A stretch of 56,553 nucleotides of DNA from Burkholderiales bacterium (GTDB lineage: Bacteria; Pseudomonadota; Gammaproteobacteria; Burkholderiales; Burkholderiaceae_C). Below are positions 34,321-44,975 of this stretch, in pieces; positions within the stretch are counted from its first letter, which is position 1, and each line of letters begins with the position of its first letter. Made by a program: the position numbers and the translations under genes. The notes below the pieces were generated by a model, which had not been told where the DNA came from, did not search any database, and saw only the letters and a list, made by a program, of their open reading frames with translations. Location: NCBI GenBank assembly GCA_019509985.1, contig JAEKLF010000049.1:1-56553 (forward strand). Direction: 5' to 3'.

Positions 34321-35322
34321 TTACCCGATGGCTGCTGGGAAAAAGGCGCGCCGGGCTTCGGCCGGCAGGCTGCGGCCGGTGCGCTCGGCGCGCTCCAGCA
34401 CGGTCCAGAAATAGCGGTAGCTGGCGCGGTCATGCAAGCGGTCATGAAAGGAGATGGGCGCCCATTGCTGGGCCTGCGCGGCGAGTAGCAGCTCGGCGGC
34501 TTCGGCGATCTCCTCGGCGGCTGGTGCGAAAGCCTCGACGATGGGCCGGATCTGGTCCGGATGGATGCTCCACATGCGGGTATAGCCGAACGCGCGGGCA
34601 GCGCGGCGGGCAGCGACGGCCAGGGCAGAGCTGTCGCGGAACTCGGTGACGACGCAGTGCGAGGGCGTCTTGCCGAAGGCGTGCGCGGCGGCGGCGATCT
34701 CCAGCTTGGCGCGCACGACGAGCGGGTGCTCGAACTGGCCCGGCAGCTCCATCGCCGTCTTCGGGATGGCGCCGCCGTGGGCGGAGACAAAGTCCATCAG
34801 ACCGAAGGACAGCGACTCGATACGCGGATGGGCCGCGATGCGGAAGACCTCGCGCAGCGCGCCATGGGTCTCGATGAGCACCTGCAGCGGCAGCTTGGGC
34901 TGGGCATGGCGTTCGCAGGCGGTGTCGATGGCGGCGCAGGCACGGTCGACGTCGTCACCGCTCTCCGGCTTGGGAATCATCAGGTAGGCCAGGCGGCCTC
35001 CGGCCTTGGCGATCAGCGTGTCGACATCGGCCTCGAAGGCCGCATGGCCCAAGGGGTGCACGCGGGCACCGACGCGGCCGAAGGCGTTGGCGGCGCTTGT
35101 CGCCAGCTCGGCGATCAACAGCGCATGCTCGATCTCGCCGCCGATGGGCGCGCCATCCTCGGCGTCCAGCGTGATGTCGAAGATGGGGCCGAGCTCGGCC
35201 TGCAGCGCAAGGCTCTTGCGCATGCGCGCCTCGACACCGCAATAGTGGTCGACGACGGGCAGCAGGGCACGGGCGGTTTCATGGCCAAACAAGGCCTGGC
35301 GGGGATGCAGGAGAGCGCTCAT
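34321..35322 (-). CDS. HpcH/HpaI aldolase / citrate lyase family CoA-ester lyase
   Basis: 333-residue TIM-barrel enzyme of the CitE-like group, which cleaves malyl-CoA, citramalyl-CoA or related thioesters. Visible motifs: FDITLDAEDGAPIGGE (acidic metal residues), GARVHPLGH (substrate arginine), YLMIPKPES, VLIETHGALR (metal-binding glutamate), LSFGLMDFVSAHG and WSIHPDQIRPIVEAF. The ATG at 35322 fits the family N-terminus (HPRQALFGHETARALLP). Its location between acnB and mdh hints at a link to C4/C5 acid metabolism; the exact substrate is unknown. Confidence 0.85.
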   Translation of the reverse strand: MSALLHPRQALFGHETARALLPVVDHYCGVEARMRKSLALQAELGPIFDITLDAEDGAPIGGEIEHALLIAELATSAANAFGRVGARVHPLGHAAFEADVDTLIAKAGGRLAYLMIPKPESGDDVDRACAAIDTACERHAQPKLPLQVLIETHGALREVFRIAAHPRIESLSFGLMDFVSAHGGAIPKTAMELPGQFEHPLVVRAKLEIAAAAHAFGKTPSHCVVTEFRDSSALAVAARRAARAFGYTRMWSIHPDQIRPIVEAFAPAAEEIAEAAELLLAAQAQQWAPISFHDRLHDRASYRYFWTVLERAERTGRSLPAEARRAFFPAAIG

Positions 35323-35472
35323 CGCGCCACTGTACCCAGGCTGTGAGTGGACGGCAGATGTGACGCCGGTCGCGGAATCGCGAGTTTCGCAGCGCCAAAA
35401 AGGGGCACATGGGCTGTCATATCTGACCCAGGCGTGACAGCATTGCCGCACAAGACCTCAGGAGACAAAGCC

Positions 35473-37038
35473 ATGCTCAAGCTCGAGTCGCTCAGAGTTT
35501 CCCGCCGCCTGGCCCTGCAGACCTTTGGTGCCGTCCTCGGCGTGCTGCTGGTGGCAGCCATCCTGCTGGTCTCGGAGCGGGAGCTGATCCTGAATGAGCG
35601 CCAGCAGGCCGTGCGCCAGGCGGTCGAGGCGGCGCACGGCGTCGTCGCGCATTTCCATGCCCAGGTGGCTGCCGGCAAGCTGTCCGATGACGACGCCAAG
35701 AAGGCCGCCCTGGCCGCTGTGAGAGGCCTGCGCTACAGCGGCAACGAGTACTTCTGGGTCAACGACATGAGCCCGGTCATGGTCATGCATCCCATGAAGC
35801 CCGAGCTGGAAGGCAAGACACTGAGCAACAGCAAGGACCCGACCGGCAAGCCGCTCTTCGTCGCGATGGTCGACATCGTCAAGGCGGACGGCGCCGGCTT
35901 CCTGCCTTATCTGTGGCCCAAGCCGGGCAGCGAGCAGCCGGTGCCCAAGGTGTCCTATGTGAAGGGCTTCACCCCCTGGGGCTGGATCATCGGCTCGGGC
36001 GTCTACGTGGATACCGTCGACGCGGCCATCTGGCAGCGCGTCTGGAAGGTGGGACTGGGCGTGCTGGTGCTGGCGGGCATGCTGCTGGCGTTGGGCCTGG
36101 CCATCACGCGCAGCATCACGCGCCAGCTGGGTGGCGAGCCCGCCCGCGTCAACGAGATCACGCGACGGTTGGCCGAGGGCGACCTCAGCGTCGACATCGA
36201 CCTGAAGGGCAGCAGCCACGAGAGCGTCATGCAGGGCGTCAAGGCCATGCGCGACAGCATGGCCAGCATCGTCCAGCAGGTGCGCGACGGCTCGGAGTCG
36301 GTCGCCAACGCCAGCTCCGAGATCGCTTCCGGCAACCAGGACCTGAGCGCCCGCACCGAAAGCCAGGCCAGCGCCTTGCAGCAGACGGCGGCGTCCATGG
36401 ACGAGCTGGGCGCGACGGTGCGCAACAACGTCGACAACGCGCAGCAGGCCAATCAGTTGGCGCAGAACGCCTCGCACGTGGCGGCCGAGGGTGGGCAGGT
36501 CGTGAAGCAGGTCGTCGACACGATGAAGGGCATCAACGACAGCTCGCGCCGCATCGGCGACATCATTTCGGTCATCGACGGCATCGCCTTCCAGACCAAC
36601 ATCCTGGCGCTGAACGCCGCGGTGGAGGCGGCCCGTGCCGGCGAGCAGGGCCGTGGCTTCGCAGTCGTCGCCGGTGAGGTGCGGCTGCTGGCCGGGCGCA
36701 GCGCCGAGGCGGCGCGCGAAATCAAGCAGCTGATCACGCAGAGCGTGGAACGCGTGGACCGCGGCAACACGCTGGTCGACCAGGCCGGCGAGACGATGGA
36801 GAAGGTCGTCACCAGCATCCGCCGCGTGGCCGACATCATGGGCGAAATCAGCTCGTCCAGTGCCGAACAGAGTTCGGGCGTCTCGCAGGTCGGTGCCGCC
36901 GTCACGCAGATGGACCAGGCCACGCAGCAAAACGCCGCGATGGTGGAGGAGATGGCCGCCGCGGCCGATGGCCTGAAGGTGCAGGCCCAGCAGCTGGTGC
37001 AGACGGTCGCGACCTTCCGGCTGCCGACCGTGCGCTGA
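35473..37038 (+). CDS. Methyl-accepting chemotaxis protein with sCache domain
   Basis: 521-residue chemoreceptor. TM1 near 12-32; periplasmic single Cache domain (about 40-185) with [20 protein letters not shown] and [15 protein letters not shown]2 near 190-212; HAMP ([15 protein letters not shown]); and a signalling domain with the hairpin tip reading [20 protein letters not shown], written here at its 20-residue core. The segment after it reads [18 protein letters not shown], with Leu where most homologues have Ser. The ligand is probably a small organic acid or amino acid, as for related sCache receptors. The start at 35473 has AGGAGA upstream. Confidence 0.94.
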   Translation: MLKLESLRVSRRLALQTFGAVLGVLLVAAILLVSERELILNERQQAVRQAVEAAHGVVAHFHAQVAAGKLSDDDAKKAALAAVRGLRYSGNEYFWVNDMSPVMVMHPMKPELEGKTLSNSKDPTGKPLFVAMVDIVKADGAGFLPYLWPKPGSEQPVPKVSYVKGFTPWGWIIGSGVYVDTVDAAIWQRVWKVGLGVLVLAGMLLALGLAITRSITRQLGGEPARVNEITRRLAEGDLSVDIDLKGSSHESVMQGVKAMRDSMASIVQQVRDGSESVANASSEIASGNQDLSARTESQASALQQTAASMDELGATVRNNVDNAQQANQLAQNASHVAAEGGQVVKQVVDTMKGINDSSRRIGDIISVIDGIAFQTNILALNAAVEAARAGEQGRGFAVVAGEVRLLAGRSAEAAREIKQLITQSVERVDRGNTLVDQAGETMEKVVTSIRRVADIMGEISSSSAEQSSGVSQVGAAVTQMDQATQQNAAMVEEMAAAADGLKVQAQQLVQTVATFRLPTVR

Positions 37039-37056
37039 GCCTCGCGGCGCCATGGA

Positions 37057-37080
37057 AAAGGCCTCCCGAGGGAGGCCTTG
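37057..37080. terminator. Bidirectional terminator between the chemoreceptor and mdh
   Basis: AAGGCCTCC/GGAGGCCTT with loop CGAG, lying between the convergent 3' ends, 20 bp from each gene. A-run on the left and T residues on the right are short. Confidence 0.6.
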
Positions 37081-37101
37081 TCGCTTCCGAAGCCGAGAGA
37101 C

Positions 37102-38088
37102 TTACAGCAGATGCTTCACGCCGTCCTGCTCGTCCGTCAGTTCCTTCAGCGTCTTGTTGATGCACTCCTGCGAGAAGGCGTCGATCTCGATGCCTTGCAC
37201 GATCTTGTACTCGCCGCCCTCGCAGGTGACCGGGTAGCCGAACATGACTTCCTTCGGGATGCCATATTCGCCGCCGGACGGGATGCCCATCGTGACCCAC
37301 TTGCCGTTGGTGCCCAGCGCCCAGTCGCGCATGTGGTCGATGGCGGCGTTGGCTGCGGAGGCCGCCGACGACAGGCCGCGGGCCGCGATGATGGCCGCGC
37401 CGCGCTTGCCGACGGTGGGCAGGAAGACCTCGCGGTTCCATTGCTCGTCGTTGATCAGTTCCTTCACGGACTGGCCGTCGACGGTGGCGTTGCGGTAGTC
37501 GGCGTACATCGTGGGCGAGTGGTTGCCCCACACGGCCAGCTTCTCGATGGAAGCGACGGCCTTGCCGGTCTTGGCCGCCAGTTGCGACGCGGCTCGGTTG
37601 TGGTCCAGGCGCAGCATGGCGGTGAAGTTCTTGGCCGGCAGGTCCGGGGCCGACTTCATCGCGATGTAGGCGTTGGTATTGGCGGGGTTGCCCACCACCA
37701 GCACCTTGACGTTGCGCGAGGCGACGGCGTTGAGCGCCTTGCCTTGCGTCGTGAAGATGGCGCCGTTGATCGACAGCAGCTCGGCACGCTCCATGCCGGG
37801 GCCGCGCGGACGCGAGCCGACCAGCAGCGCGTAGTCGGTGTCCTTGAAGGCGGTCATCGGGTCGCTGTGGGCTTCGATGCCGGCCAGCAGCGGGAAGGCG
37901 CAGTCTTCGAGCTCCATGATCACGCCCTTCAGCGCGTTCTGGGCCTTTTCGTCCGGAATCTCCAGCAGCTGCAGGATGACGGGCTGGTCCTTGCCCAGCA
38001 TTTCGCCGGAGGCGATGCGGAACAGCAGGGCGTAGCCGATCTGGCCGGCAGCGCCGGTGACGGCGACGCGAACGGGTTTCTTGCTCAT
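37102..38088 (-). CDS. mdh: Malate dehydrogenase
   Basis: NAD-dependent oxidation of malate to oxaloacetate. 328 residues. The NAD-binding loop is [19 protein letters not shown]; the active-site loop contains [12 protein letters not shown], with substrate arginines; NPANTNA follows; and the catalytic histidine is in [13 protein letters not shown]. This is the cytosolic-type Mdh common in Burkholderiales. It is divergent from the GntR regulator over 86 bp. Confidence 0.96.
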   Translation of the reverse strand: MSKKPVRVAVTGAAGQIGYALLFRIASGEMLGKDQPVILQLLEIPDEKAQNALKGVIMELEDCAFPLLAGIEAHSDPMTAFKDTDYALLVGSRPRGPGMERAELLSINGAIFTTQGKALNAVASRNVKVLVVGNPANTNAYIAMKSAPDLPAKNFTAMLRLDHNRAASQLAAKTGKAVASIEKLAVWGNHSPTMYADYRNATVDGQSVKELINDEQWNREVFLPTVGKRGAAIIAARGLSSAASAANAAIDHMRDWALGTNGKWVTMGIPSGGEYGIPKEVMFGYPVTCEGGEYKIVQGIEIDAFSQECINKTLKELTDEQDGVKHLL

Positions 38089-38174
38089 GGGAGTCTCCGA
38101 GGGGCAGTTGATAAACCGATGATCGCGGGAGTGTACGGGCTTACCCGAAGGCCTCGTCGTGCTCGAATCTCGGC

Positions 38175-38903
38175 ATGCCCAAGACATTTGCGCGCGCCGC
38201 GGCGCCGCTTTACGAACAGATCCGTCAGCTCATCGTCAGCGCGCTGGCGTCGGGCGAGTGGAAGCCGGGCGATGCGCTGCCGAGCGAGGCCGCGCTGGCA
38301 CAGCGTTTCGGCGCCAGCCCTGGCACCGTGCGGCGCGCGCTGGACGAGATGGCGGCGGAGCACCTCGTCGAGCGCCGCCAGGGGCGCGGCACCTTCGTCG
38401 CGACCCACACGGCGCCGCGCAACTCCTATCGCTTCCTGCGCCTCGTCGCCGATGACGGCGCAACCGGCTTCACGCGCGAGCTGCTGCATTGCCGGCGTGT
38501 CCGCGCCACGGCCGAGACGGCGCGGGCGCTGCAACTGCGCACGGCCGAGCCGGTCATCGAGGTCAGGCGCTTGCTGTTGCGGCGCGAGCGGGCGGTGGTG
38601 CTGGATGACCTCTGGCTGCCGGAGCGCCATTTCGAGGGCCTGGACAGCCGGCTGATCAACGCCTATCCGGGCACGCTTTACGCGCTCTTCGAGGAGCGCT
38701 TCGGCGTGCACATGGTGCGTGCCGAGGAGAAGCTGCGTGCCGTCGCCGCTGGCGCGGACGCGGCTGCGCTGCTGGGTGTGGCGGCCGGCGCACCGCTGCT
38801 CAGCGTCGAGCGCGTGGCCTATACCTACGGCGACCGCCCGGTCGAATTGCGCCGCGGCCTTTACCACACGCAAGCCGATCATTACCTCAATGACTTGAAC
38901 TGA
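38175..38903 (+). CDS. GntR family regulator, HutC/FarR type
   Basis: 242 residues. N-terminal winged helix with [20 protein letters not shown] and [20 protein letters not shown]-terminal UTRA effector domain ending [18 protein letters not shown]. It sits between divergent mdh and the sdhCDAB operon (94 bp gap), an arrangement found widely in Burkholderiales, so it is likely to regulate these TCA genes. The effector is unknown. Confidence 0.9.
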   Translation: MPKTFARAAAPLYEQIRQLIVSALASGEWKPGDALPSEAALAQRFGASPGTVRRALDEMAAEHLVERRQGRGTFVATHTAPRNSYRFLRLVADDGATGFTRELLHCRRVRATAETARALQLRTAEPVIEVRRLLLRRERAVVLDDLWLPERHFEGLDSRLINAYPGTLYALFEERFGVHMVRAEEKLRAVAAGADAAALLGVAAGAPLLSVERVAYTYGDRPVELRRGLYHTQADHYLNDLN

Positions 38904-38997
38904 ATCTGACAATGCCGCAGTGCAGCAAGTGCGAAGCCCGGCAAGGATCTTGGCCCTAGAATCTTTCGGTTTCACATTGATTACGCAGGGCCCGACC

Positions 38998-39426
38998 ATG
39001 ACGGACAGCGCCAAGACCAGACCGGTCTATACCAATATTCACGTCACGCAGATCGTCAGTTACCGCCTACCGCCTGCCGGCATCGTCTCCATCCTGCATC
39101 GCATCAGCGGCCTGCTGATGTTCCTGCTGCTGCCCTTCGTGGTCTGGATGCTGGACAACAGCCTCAGCTCGGAAATCTCCTTCGACGCCTTCACGAACGT
39201 CTTCGTGGCCGGCGCAGGCGGCATTCCCGGCTGGTTCGTCAAGCTGTTGGCGCTGGGCTTGATCTGGGGTTACCTGTTCCATTTCATCGCTGGCGTGCGC
39301 CATCTGTGGATGGACGCGACGCACAGCGTCAGCAAGGCCCAGGGCCACAGCTCAGCCATCGTCACGCTGGTACTGAGCACGCTGCTGACGCTGCTGCTGG
39401 GCGCCAAGCTGTTCGGTCTGTACTGA
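38998..39426 (+). CDS. sdhC: Succinate dehydrogenase cytochrome b556 subunit
   Basis: 142-residue membrane anchor of complex II with three spans. The heme-ligand histidine is in HFIAGVRHLWMD, and the quinone-site segment SILHRISGLLMFLLLP is typical. First gene of sdhCDAB. The ATG at 38998 begins right after a short untranslated leader. Confidence 0.93.
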   Translation: MTDSAKTRPVYTNIHVTQIVSYRLPPAGIVSILHRISGLLMFLLLPFVVWMLDNSLSSEISFDAFTNVFVAGAGGIPGWFVKLLALGLIWGYLFHFIAGVRHLWMDATHSVSKAQGHSSAIVTLVLSTLLTLLLGAKLFGLY

Positions 39427-39437
39427 GGACAACAACA

Positions 39438-39797
39438 ATGAGTACTTTCGGCTCCAAGCGCATCGTCGTCGGTGCGCATTACGGCCTGCGCGACTGGCTC
39501 GCGCAGCGCGTCACGGCCGTGCTGATGGCCTTGTTCACCATCGTGCTGCTGGCCCAGGTGCTGATGCCTGGCGCGCTCGGCTACGACCGCTGGGCGGCGA
39601 TCTTTTCCCAGCAATGGATGAAGGTCATCACCTTCGTGACCATCCTGGCCTTTGCGTATCACGCCTGGGTCGGCATGCGTGACATCTGGATGGACTATGT
39701 GAAGCCCGTTGGCGTGCGTCTGACGCTGCAGGTGTTCACCCTCGTTTGGCTTGTGGGTTGCGCCGGCTGGGCGATCCAGGTTTTGTGGAGACTCTGA
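39438..39797 (+). CDS. sdhD: Succinate dehydrogenase hydrophobic membrane anchor
   Basis: 119 residues, three spans, with the heme/quinone region AYHAWVGMRDIWMDYVKP. It pairs with SdhC to hold heme b and quinone. It starts 11 bp after sdhC, and its stop overlaps the sdhA start by one base (TGATG). Confidence 0.92.
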   Translation: MSTFGSKRIVVGAHYGLRDWLAQRVTAVLMALFTIVLLAQVLMPGALGYDRWAAIFSQQWMKVITFVTILAFAYHAWVGMRDIWMDYVKPVGVRLTLQVFTLVWLVGCAGWAIQVLWRL

Positions 39798-41563
39798 TGG
39801 CGGCGCTTTCAACCCGCAAGTTTGATGTGGTGATCGTCGGGGCCGGTGGCTCCGGCATGCGCGCCTCGCTGCAGCTGGCACTGGCCGGCCTGAACGTGGC
39901 CGTGCTGTCCAAGGTCTTCCCGACCCGCTCGCACACCGTCGCCGCGCAAGGCGGCATCGGCGCCTCGCTGGGCAACATGAGCGAGGACAACTGGCACTAC
40001 CACTTCTACGACACCATCAAGGGCTCGGACTGGCTGGGTGACCAGGACGCCATCGAGTTCATGTGCCGCGAGGCGCCCAAGGTCGTCTACGAGCTCGAGC
40101 ACTTCGGCATGCCGTTCGACCGCAATGCCGACGGCACCATCTACCAGCGCCCGTTCGGCGGCCACACCGCCAACTATGGCGAGAAGCCCGTGCAGCGCGC
40201 CTGCGCCGCGGCCGACCGCACCGGCCACGCGCTGCTGCACACGCTGTATCAGCAGAACGTCAAGGCCCGCACGAACTTCTTCGTCGAGTGGATGGCGCTG
40301 GACATCATCCGCGACGCTGAAGGCGATGCCGTCGGCGTGACCGCGCTGGAGATGGAGACCGGCGAGGTCCACATCCTGCACGCCAAGACCGTGCTGCTGG
40401 CCACCGGCGGCGCGGGCCGCATCTTTGCGGCCAGCACCAACGCCTTCATCAATACCGGCGACGGCCTGGGCATGGCGGCGCGCGCCGGCATCCCGCTGGA
40501 AGACATGGAGTTCTGGCAGTTCCACCCTACCGGCGTGGCTGGCGCGGGCGTGCTGCTGACCGAAGGCTGCCGTGGCGAAGGCGCGATCCTGCGCAACAGC
40601 GACGGCGAGCGCTTCATGGAGCGCTACGCCCCGACGCTGAAGGACCTGGCCCCGCGCGACTTCGTGTCCCGCTCGATGGACCAGGAGATCAAGGAAGGTC
40701 GCGGCTGCGGTCCCAACAAGGACTACGTGCTGCTGGACATGACCCACCTGGGCGCCGAGACGATTGCCAAGCGCCTGCCCTCGGTGCTGGAGATCGGCCA
40801 CAACTTCGCCAACGTCGACATCACGAAGGAGCCGATTCCCGTGGTGCCCACCATCCACTACCAGATGGGTGGCATTCCGACCAACGTGCACGGCCAGGTC
40901 GTCATCCCGAAGAACGGCAAGCCCAACGACATCGTCAACGGCCTCTACGCCGTGGGCGAGTGCTCCTGCGTGTCGGTGCACGGCGCCAACCGCCTGGGTA
41001 CCAACTCGCTGCTGGACCTGATCGTGTTCGGCCGCGCCGCCGGCAACCACATCGTCGACTTCAACCTGAAGACCAAGTCCCACAAGGACCTGCCCAAGGA
41101 TGCCGCCGACAGGACGTTGGCCCGCTTGGCCCGCCTGGACTCGGCCACCGAGGGCGAGTACTCCCAGGACGTCGCCAACGACATCCGCGCCGCCATGCAG
41201 CAGCACGCCGGCGTGTTCCGCACGCAAGCGTCCATGGACGAAGGCGTGGCCAAGATCAAGGAAATCGCCAAGCGCGTGGGCAGCATCGGGCTGAAGGACA
41301 AGTCCAAGGTCTTCAACACCGCTCGCGTTGAGGCGCTGGAAGTCGAGAACCTCATCGAAGCCGCCCAGGCCACGATGATCTCGGCGGCGGCCCGCCCCGA
41401 GAGCCGTGGCGCCCACGCGCACAACGACTACCCGAACCGCGACGACGCGAACTGGATGAAGCACACGCTGTGGTACTCCGAAGGCAATCGCCTGGACTAC
41501 AAGCCTGTCAATCTCACGCCGCTGACCGTCGAGTCGGTGCCCCCGAAGGTCCGTACCTTCTGA
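39797..41563 (+). CDS. sdhA: Succinate dehydrogenase flavoprotein subunit
   Basis: 588 residues. FAD-binding loop [17 protein letters not shown]; covalent-FAD histidine in [18 protein letters not shown]; substrate-site [20 protein letters not shown] and the catalytic Arg region ending with YTDCP-like [15 protein letters not shown]. Oxidises succinate to fumarate in the TCA cycle and passes electrons to SdhB. Confidence 0.97.
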   Translation: MAALSTRKFDVVIVGAGGSGMRASLQLALAGLNVAVLSKVFPTRSHTVAAQGGIGASLGNMSEDNWHYHFYDTIKGSDWLGDQDAIEFMCREAPKVVYELEHFGMPFDRNADGTIYQRPFGGHTANYGEKPVQRACAAADRTGHALLHTLYQQNVKARTNFFVEWMALDIIRDAEGDAVGVTALEMETGEVHILHAKTVLLATGGAGRIFAASTNAFINTGDGLGMAARAGIPLEDMEFWQFHPTGVAGAGVLLTEGCRGEGAILRNSDGERFMERYAPTLKDLAPRDFVSRSMDQEIKEGRGCGPNKDYVLLDMTHLGAETIAKRLPSVLEIGHNFANVDITKEPIPVVPTIHYQMGGIPTNVHGQVVIPKNGKPNDIVNGLYAVGECSCVSVHGANRLGTNSLLDLIVFGRAAGNHIVDFNLKTKSHKDLPKDAADRTLARLARLDSATEGEYSQDVANDIRAAMQQHAGVFRTQASMDEGVAKIKEIAKRVGSIGLKDKSKVFNTARVEALEVENLIEAAQATMISAAARPESRGAHAHNDYPNRDDANWMKHTLWYSEGNRLDYKPVNLTPLTVESVPPKVRTF

Positions 41564-41591
41564 CGCCGCGCCGAGCAAGGATCAAGACATC

Positions 41592-42293
41592 ATGAAGCGC
41601 ACTTTCAAGATCTACCGCTACGACCCGGACAAGGACGCCAAGCCCTACATGCAGACCCTCGAGGTCGAGCTGGACGGCCATGAGCGCATGCTGCTCGACG
41701 CCCTGGTCAAGCTCAAGGCCGTCGACCCGTCGCTGTCCTTCCGGCGCTCCTGCCGCGAAGGGGTCTGCGGTTCGGACGCGATGAACATCAACGGCAAGAA
41801 CGGTCTGGCCTGCCTGACCAACATGCTGACGCTCCCGGGTGTCATCACGCTCAAGCCGCTGCCGGGCCTGCCCGTCGTGCGCGACCTCATCGTCGACATG
41901 ACGCAGTTCTTCAAGCAGTACAACTCGATCAAGCCCTACCTCGTCAACGACAACCCGCCGCCCGAGAAGGAGCGGCTGCAGTCGCCCGTCGAGCGCGAGG
42001 AGCTGGACGGCCTGTACGAGTGCATCCTGTGCGCGAGCTGCTCGACGAGCTGCCCGAGCTTCTGGTGGAACCCCGACAAGTTCGTCGGCCCCGCCGGCCT
42101 GCTGCAGGCCTACCGCTTCATCGCCGACAGCCGCGACGAAGCGACCGCCGAGCGCCTGGACAACCTCGAAGACCCGTACCGCCTGTTCCGCTGCCACACG
42201 ATCATGAACTGCGTGGATGTCTGCCCGAAGGGGCTGAACCCCACGAAGGCCATTGGCAAGATCAAGGAGTTGATGGTCCGCAGGGCCGTCTGA
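41592..42293 (+). CDS. sdhB: Succinate dehydrogenase iron-sulfur subunit
   Basis: 233 residues. 2Fe-2S ligands in [20 protein letters not shown] with the next Cys following; 4Fe-4S ligands in [16 protein letters not shown]; 3Fe-4S ligands in [14 protein letters not shown]. It relays electrons from SdhA flavin to the quinone in SdhCD. Fourth gene of the operon, 28 bp after sdhA. Confidence 0.97.
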   Translation: MKRTFKIYRYDPDKDAKPYMQTLEVELDGHERMLLDALVKLKAVDPSLSFRRSCREGVCGSDAMNINGKNGLACLTNMLTLPGVITLKPLPGLPVVRDLIVDMTQFFKQYNSIKPYLVNDNPPPEKERLQSPVEREELDGLYECILCASCSTSCPSFWWNPDKFVGPAGLLQAYRFIADSRDEATAERLDNLEDPYRLFRCHTIMNCVDVCPKGLNPTKAIGKIKELMVRRAV

Positions 42294-42346
42294 TCATGAA
42301 GAAGCGGTTGCGCCTCCTCCCAAGGTTTGGCGGTTGAACAGACGCC

Positions 42347-42607
42347 ATGCCTGAGTTGATCGGTGAACGCGAACTTTCCAAGCTGCGCTGGCGTTGTCGT
42401 CGGGGCCTGCTGGAGAACGATCTGTTCATCGACCGCTATTTCGCGCGCAAGGGCGATCGCATCAGCGTGACCCAGGCTGACGGCCTGACTGCACTGATGG
42501 ACCTGGCCGACAACGACCTTCTCGACCTGTTACTGCGCCGCAAGGAACCCAGTGGTGAAATCGACACCGCTGCGGTGCGCGAGGTTCTCGCCGAGCTGCG
42601 CACCTGA
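42347..42607 (+). CDS. sdhE: Succinate dehydrogenase assembly factor
   Basis: 86 residues. Matches the SdhE/SDHAF2 family, with the signature [10 protein letters not shown] (RGxxE motif) needed for covalent flavinylation of SdhA, and a helical-bundle C-terminus. It follows sdhB by 53 bp and precedes gltA by 31 bp, in the TCA operon. Confidence 0.92.
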   Translation: MPELIGERELSKLRWRCRRGLLENDLFIDRYFARKGDRISVTQADGLTALMDLADNDLLDLLLRRKEPSGEIDTAAVREVLAELRT

Positions 42608-42638
42608 ACCGTTTTTTAAAGCCTCAAAGGACTGCACC

Positions 42639-43949
42639 ATGACCCCGTCCGACGTGAAAGCCACCCTGTCGTTCTCCGACGGCAGCCCCTCGATGGACCT
42701 GCCCCTGTACAAAGGCAGCATCGGCCCGGATGTCATCGACATCCGCAAGCTCTACGCCCAGACCGGCAAGTTCACCTACGACCCCGGCTTCCTGTCGACC
42801 GCGTCGTGCAACTCCACGATCACCTACATCGATGGCGACAAGGGCGAGCTGCTGTACCGCGGCTATCCCATCGAGCAGCTCGCGGTGAACTGCGACTATC
42901 TCGAGACCTGCTATCTGCTGCTGTACGGAGAGCTGCCGAACGAAACGCAAAAGTCCGACTTCGAATACAAGGTCATGCACCACACGATGGTGAATGAGCA
43001 GATGCAGTTCTTCCTGCGCGGCTTCCGCCGGGATGCGCATCCGATGGCGGTCATGACGGGCCTGGTCAGCGCGCTGTCGGCCTTCTATCACGACAGCACC
43101 GACATCAATAACCCGGAGCACCGCGAGATCGCGGCGATCCGCCTGATCGCCAAGATGCCCACGCTGGTGTCCATGGCCTACAAGTACACCATCGGCCAGC
43201 CGTACATCTACCCGAAGAACGACCTCAGCTACGCCGGCAACTTCATGCGCATGATGTTCGCCACGCCGTGCGAGGAGTACAACCCGAACCCAGTGCTGGT
43301 GCGTGCGATGGACCGCATCTTCACGCTGCATGCCGACCACGAGCAGAACGCGTCCACGTCCACCGTGCGCCTGTGCGGTTCGTCGGGCACCAACCCCTTC
43401 GCGGCCATCGCGGCCGGCGTGGCCTGCCTGTGGGGCCCTGCGCACGGCGGTGCCAACGAGGCGGCGCTCAACATGCTGGGCGACATCCAGAAGTCTGGCG
43501 GCGTGGCCCGCATCGGCGAGTTCGTCAACAAGGTCAAGGACAAGAACTCCGGCGTCAAGCTGATGGGCTTCGGTCACCGCGTGTACAAGAACTACGACCC
43601 GCGCGCCAAGCTGATGCGCGAGACCTGCTATGAGGTGCTGACCGAACTGGGCCTGGAAAACGACCCGCTGTTCGAGCTGGCCATGAAGCTGGAAAAGATC
43701 GCGCTGGAAGACGAGTACTTCGTCGCCCGCAAGCTCTACCCGAACGTCGACTTCTACTCGGGCATCGTGCAGCGCGCCATCGGCATCCCGGTGCCGCTGT
43801 TCACTGCCATCTTCGCGCTGGCCCGCACCGTCGGCTGGATCGCCCAGCTCAATGAGATGATCGGCGACCCCGAGTACAAGATCGGCCGCCCGCGTCAGCT
43901 CTTCGTCGGCGCCACGCCGCGCGACGTCAAGCCCCTCGCCCAGCGCTGA
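42639..43949 (+). CDS. gltA: Citrate synthase
   Basis: 436 residues, type II (hexameric, Gram-negative) citrate synthase. Catalytic His residues are in [12 protein letters not shown] and [16 protein letters not shown], and the Asp in the late NVDFYSGI segment. It condenses oxaloacetate with acetyl-CoA. The chosen ATG at 42639 fits the family N-terminus. Last gene of the sdh-gltA run, followed by a strong terminator. Confidence 0.97.
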   Translation: MTPSDVKATLSFSDGSPSMDLPLYKGSIGPDVIDIRKLYAQTGKFTYDPGFLSTASCNSTITYIDGDKGELLYRGYPIEQLAVNCDYLETCYLLLYGELPNETQKSDFEYKVMHHTMVNEQMQFFLRGFRRDAHPMAVMTGLVSALSAFYHDSTDINNPEHREIAAIRLIAKMPTLVSMAYKYTIGQPYIYPKNDLSYAGNFMRMMFATPCEEYNPNPVLVRAMDRIFTLHADHEQNASTSTVRLCGSSGTNPFAAIAAGVACLWGPAHGGANEAALNMLGDIQKSGGVARIGEFVNKVKDKNSGVKLMGFGHRVYKNYDPRAKLMRETCYEVLTELGLENDPLFELAMKLEKIALEDEYFVARKLYPNVDFYSGIVQRAIGIPVPLFTAIFALARTVGWIAQLNEMIGDPEYKIGRPRQLFVGATPRDVKPLAQR

Positions 43950-43979
43950 GCCAAGAACGACATCCGGACGTTCTTCCCC

Positions 43980-44009
43980 GAACCCCTCGGTCCCCCGAGG
44001 GGTTCTGTC
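43980..44009 (+). terminator. Terminator after gltA
   Basis: GAACCCCTCGG/CCGAGGGGTTC with loop TCCC, 30 bp past the stop codon, followed by a short T-rich segment. Confidence 0.75.
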
Positions 44010-44031
44010 GTTTTGGAGCCTGTAACAGCCC

Positions 44032-44958
44032 ATGACCACCGCCCCAGAGATCCTCGTCCTTGGCAGCGTCAACCGCGACCTCATCGTGCACGCGCCGCGC
44101 CTGCCGTTGCCGGGCGAAACGCTGCGCGGCCAGCGGTTCGGCTCCTGCCTGGGCGGCAAGGGCGCCAACCAGGCTGTCGCCGCGGCGCGACTCGGCGGCC
44201 GTGTGGCACTTGCCGCCCGCGTGGGCCTGCTGGAGAACGGGGCGGCCATGGTGGCGCAACTGAGCGGTGAGGGCGTCGACACGCGCGCCATCGTCCAGCC
44301 CGCCGACGAAGTGCCCGGCGTGGCGCTGATCGTCGTCGGTGCCGAAGATGCCGAGAACCAGATCGTCACCGTGGCTGGCTCCAACGGCATGCTGCCGATG
44401 GAGCAGGTCGAAGCGCTGGAGCTGACTGGCCTGCGCTGGATGGTCGCCCAGCAGGAGCTGCCACTCGCCAGCATCGCCCGCGCCTTCGAGCGCGCCCGCG
44501 CCGCCGGCATCAGAACCGTCCTGAATGCCGCGCCTTTTCGCCCCGGCAGCGAAAGCCTGCTGCCGCTGGTTGACCTGCTCGTCGTCAACGCCCTCGAAGC
44601 CCAGGCCCTGGTGACGACCCTGGGCGGCGCCGCGGCAGCGCCCGAAACTCTGGCCGAGTCGCTGCGTCGCCAGGGCCCGGCGGCCGTGCTGGTGTCCCTC
44701 GGCGCGGAAGGACTGTGCTGGGTCGACGCTGACGGCCCGCGCCGCGTACCGGCCCGTGCCGTGAAGGCCGTCGACACCGTCGGCGCCGGCGATACCCTGG
44801 TCGGCGCCCTCGTCACCGCGCTGGCCGAGGGCCAGTCGGTCGCGAACGCGCTCGCCTTCGCCCAGGCCGCCGCGGCACTGGCGGTGTCGCGCGCCGGCGT
44901 GCAGGATGCGATGCCGCGCCGTCAAGAAGTCGAGTTATTGCTCGCGCAGAACCATTGA
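44032..44958 (+). CDS. rbsK: Ribokinase
   Basis: 308-residue PfkB-family sugar kinase. The N-terminal GSVNRDLIVHAPRLPLPGET and GGKGANQAVAAARLGG are ribokinase-typical; the C-terminal DTVGAGDTLVGAL holds the catalytic aspartate and anion hole. It most likely phosphorylates ribose or deoxyribose. It lies 17 bp before the amidohydrolase gene and is probably co-transcribed with it, suggesting a role in nucleoside salvage. Confidence 0.85.
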   Translation: MTTAPEILVLGSVNRDLIVHAPRLPLPGETLRGQRFGSCLGGKGANQAVAAARLGGRVALAARVGLLENGAAMVAQLSGEGVDTRAIVQPADEVPGVALIVVGAEDAENQIVTVAGSNGMLPMEQVEALELTGLRWMVAQQELPLASIARAFERARAAGIRTVLNAAPFRPGSESLLPLVDLLVVNALEAQALVTTLGGAAAAPETLAESLRRQGPAAVLVSLGAEGLCWVDADGPRRVPARAVKAVDTVGAGDTLVGALVTALAEGQSVANALAFAQAAAALAVSRAGVQDAMPRRQEVELLLAQNH

Positions 44959-44975
44959 TCCACAAGGAGAACAAG

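Noticed and set aside
36676..36730. Leu in place of Ser in the chemoreceptor signalling domain (EVRLLAGR)
   Set aside because: A single conservative-site change in an otherwise normal receptor; not enough to suggest altered function.
42296..42337. 13-codon frame between sdhB and sdhE
   Set aside because: Too short, basic and without context beyond overlapping the sdhB stop; more likely untranslated spacer.
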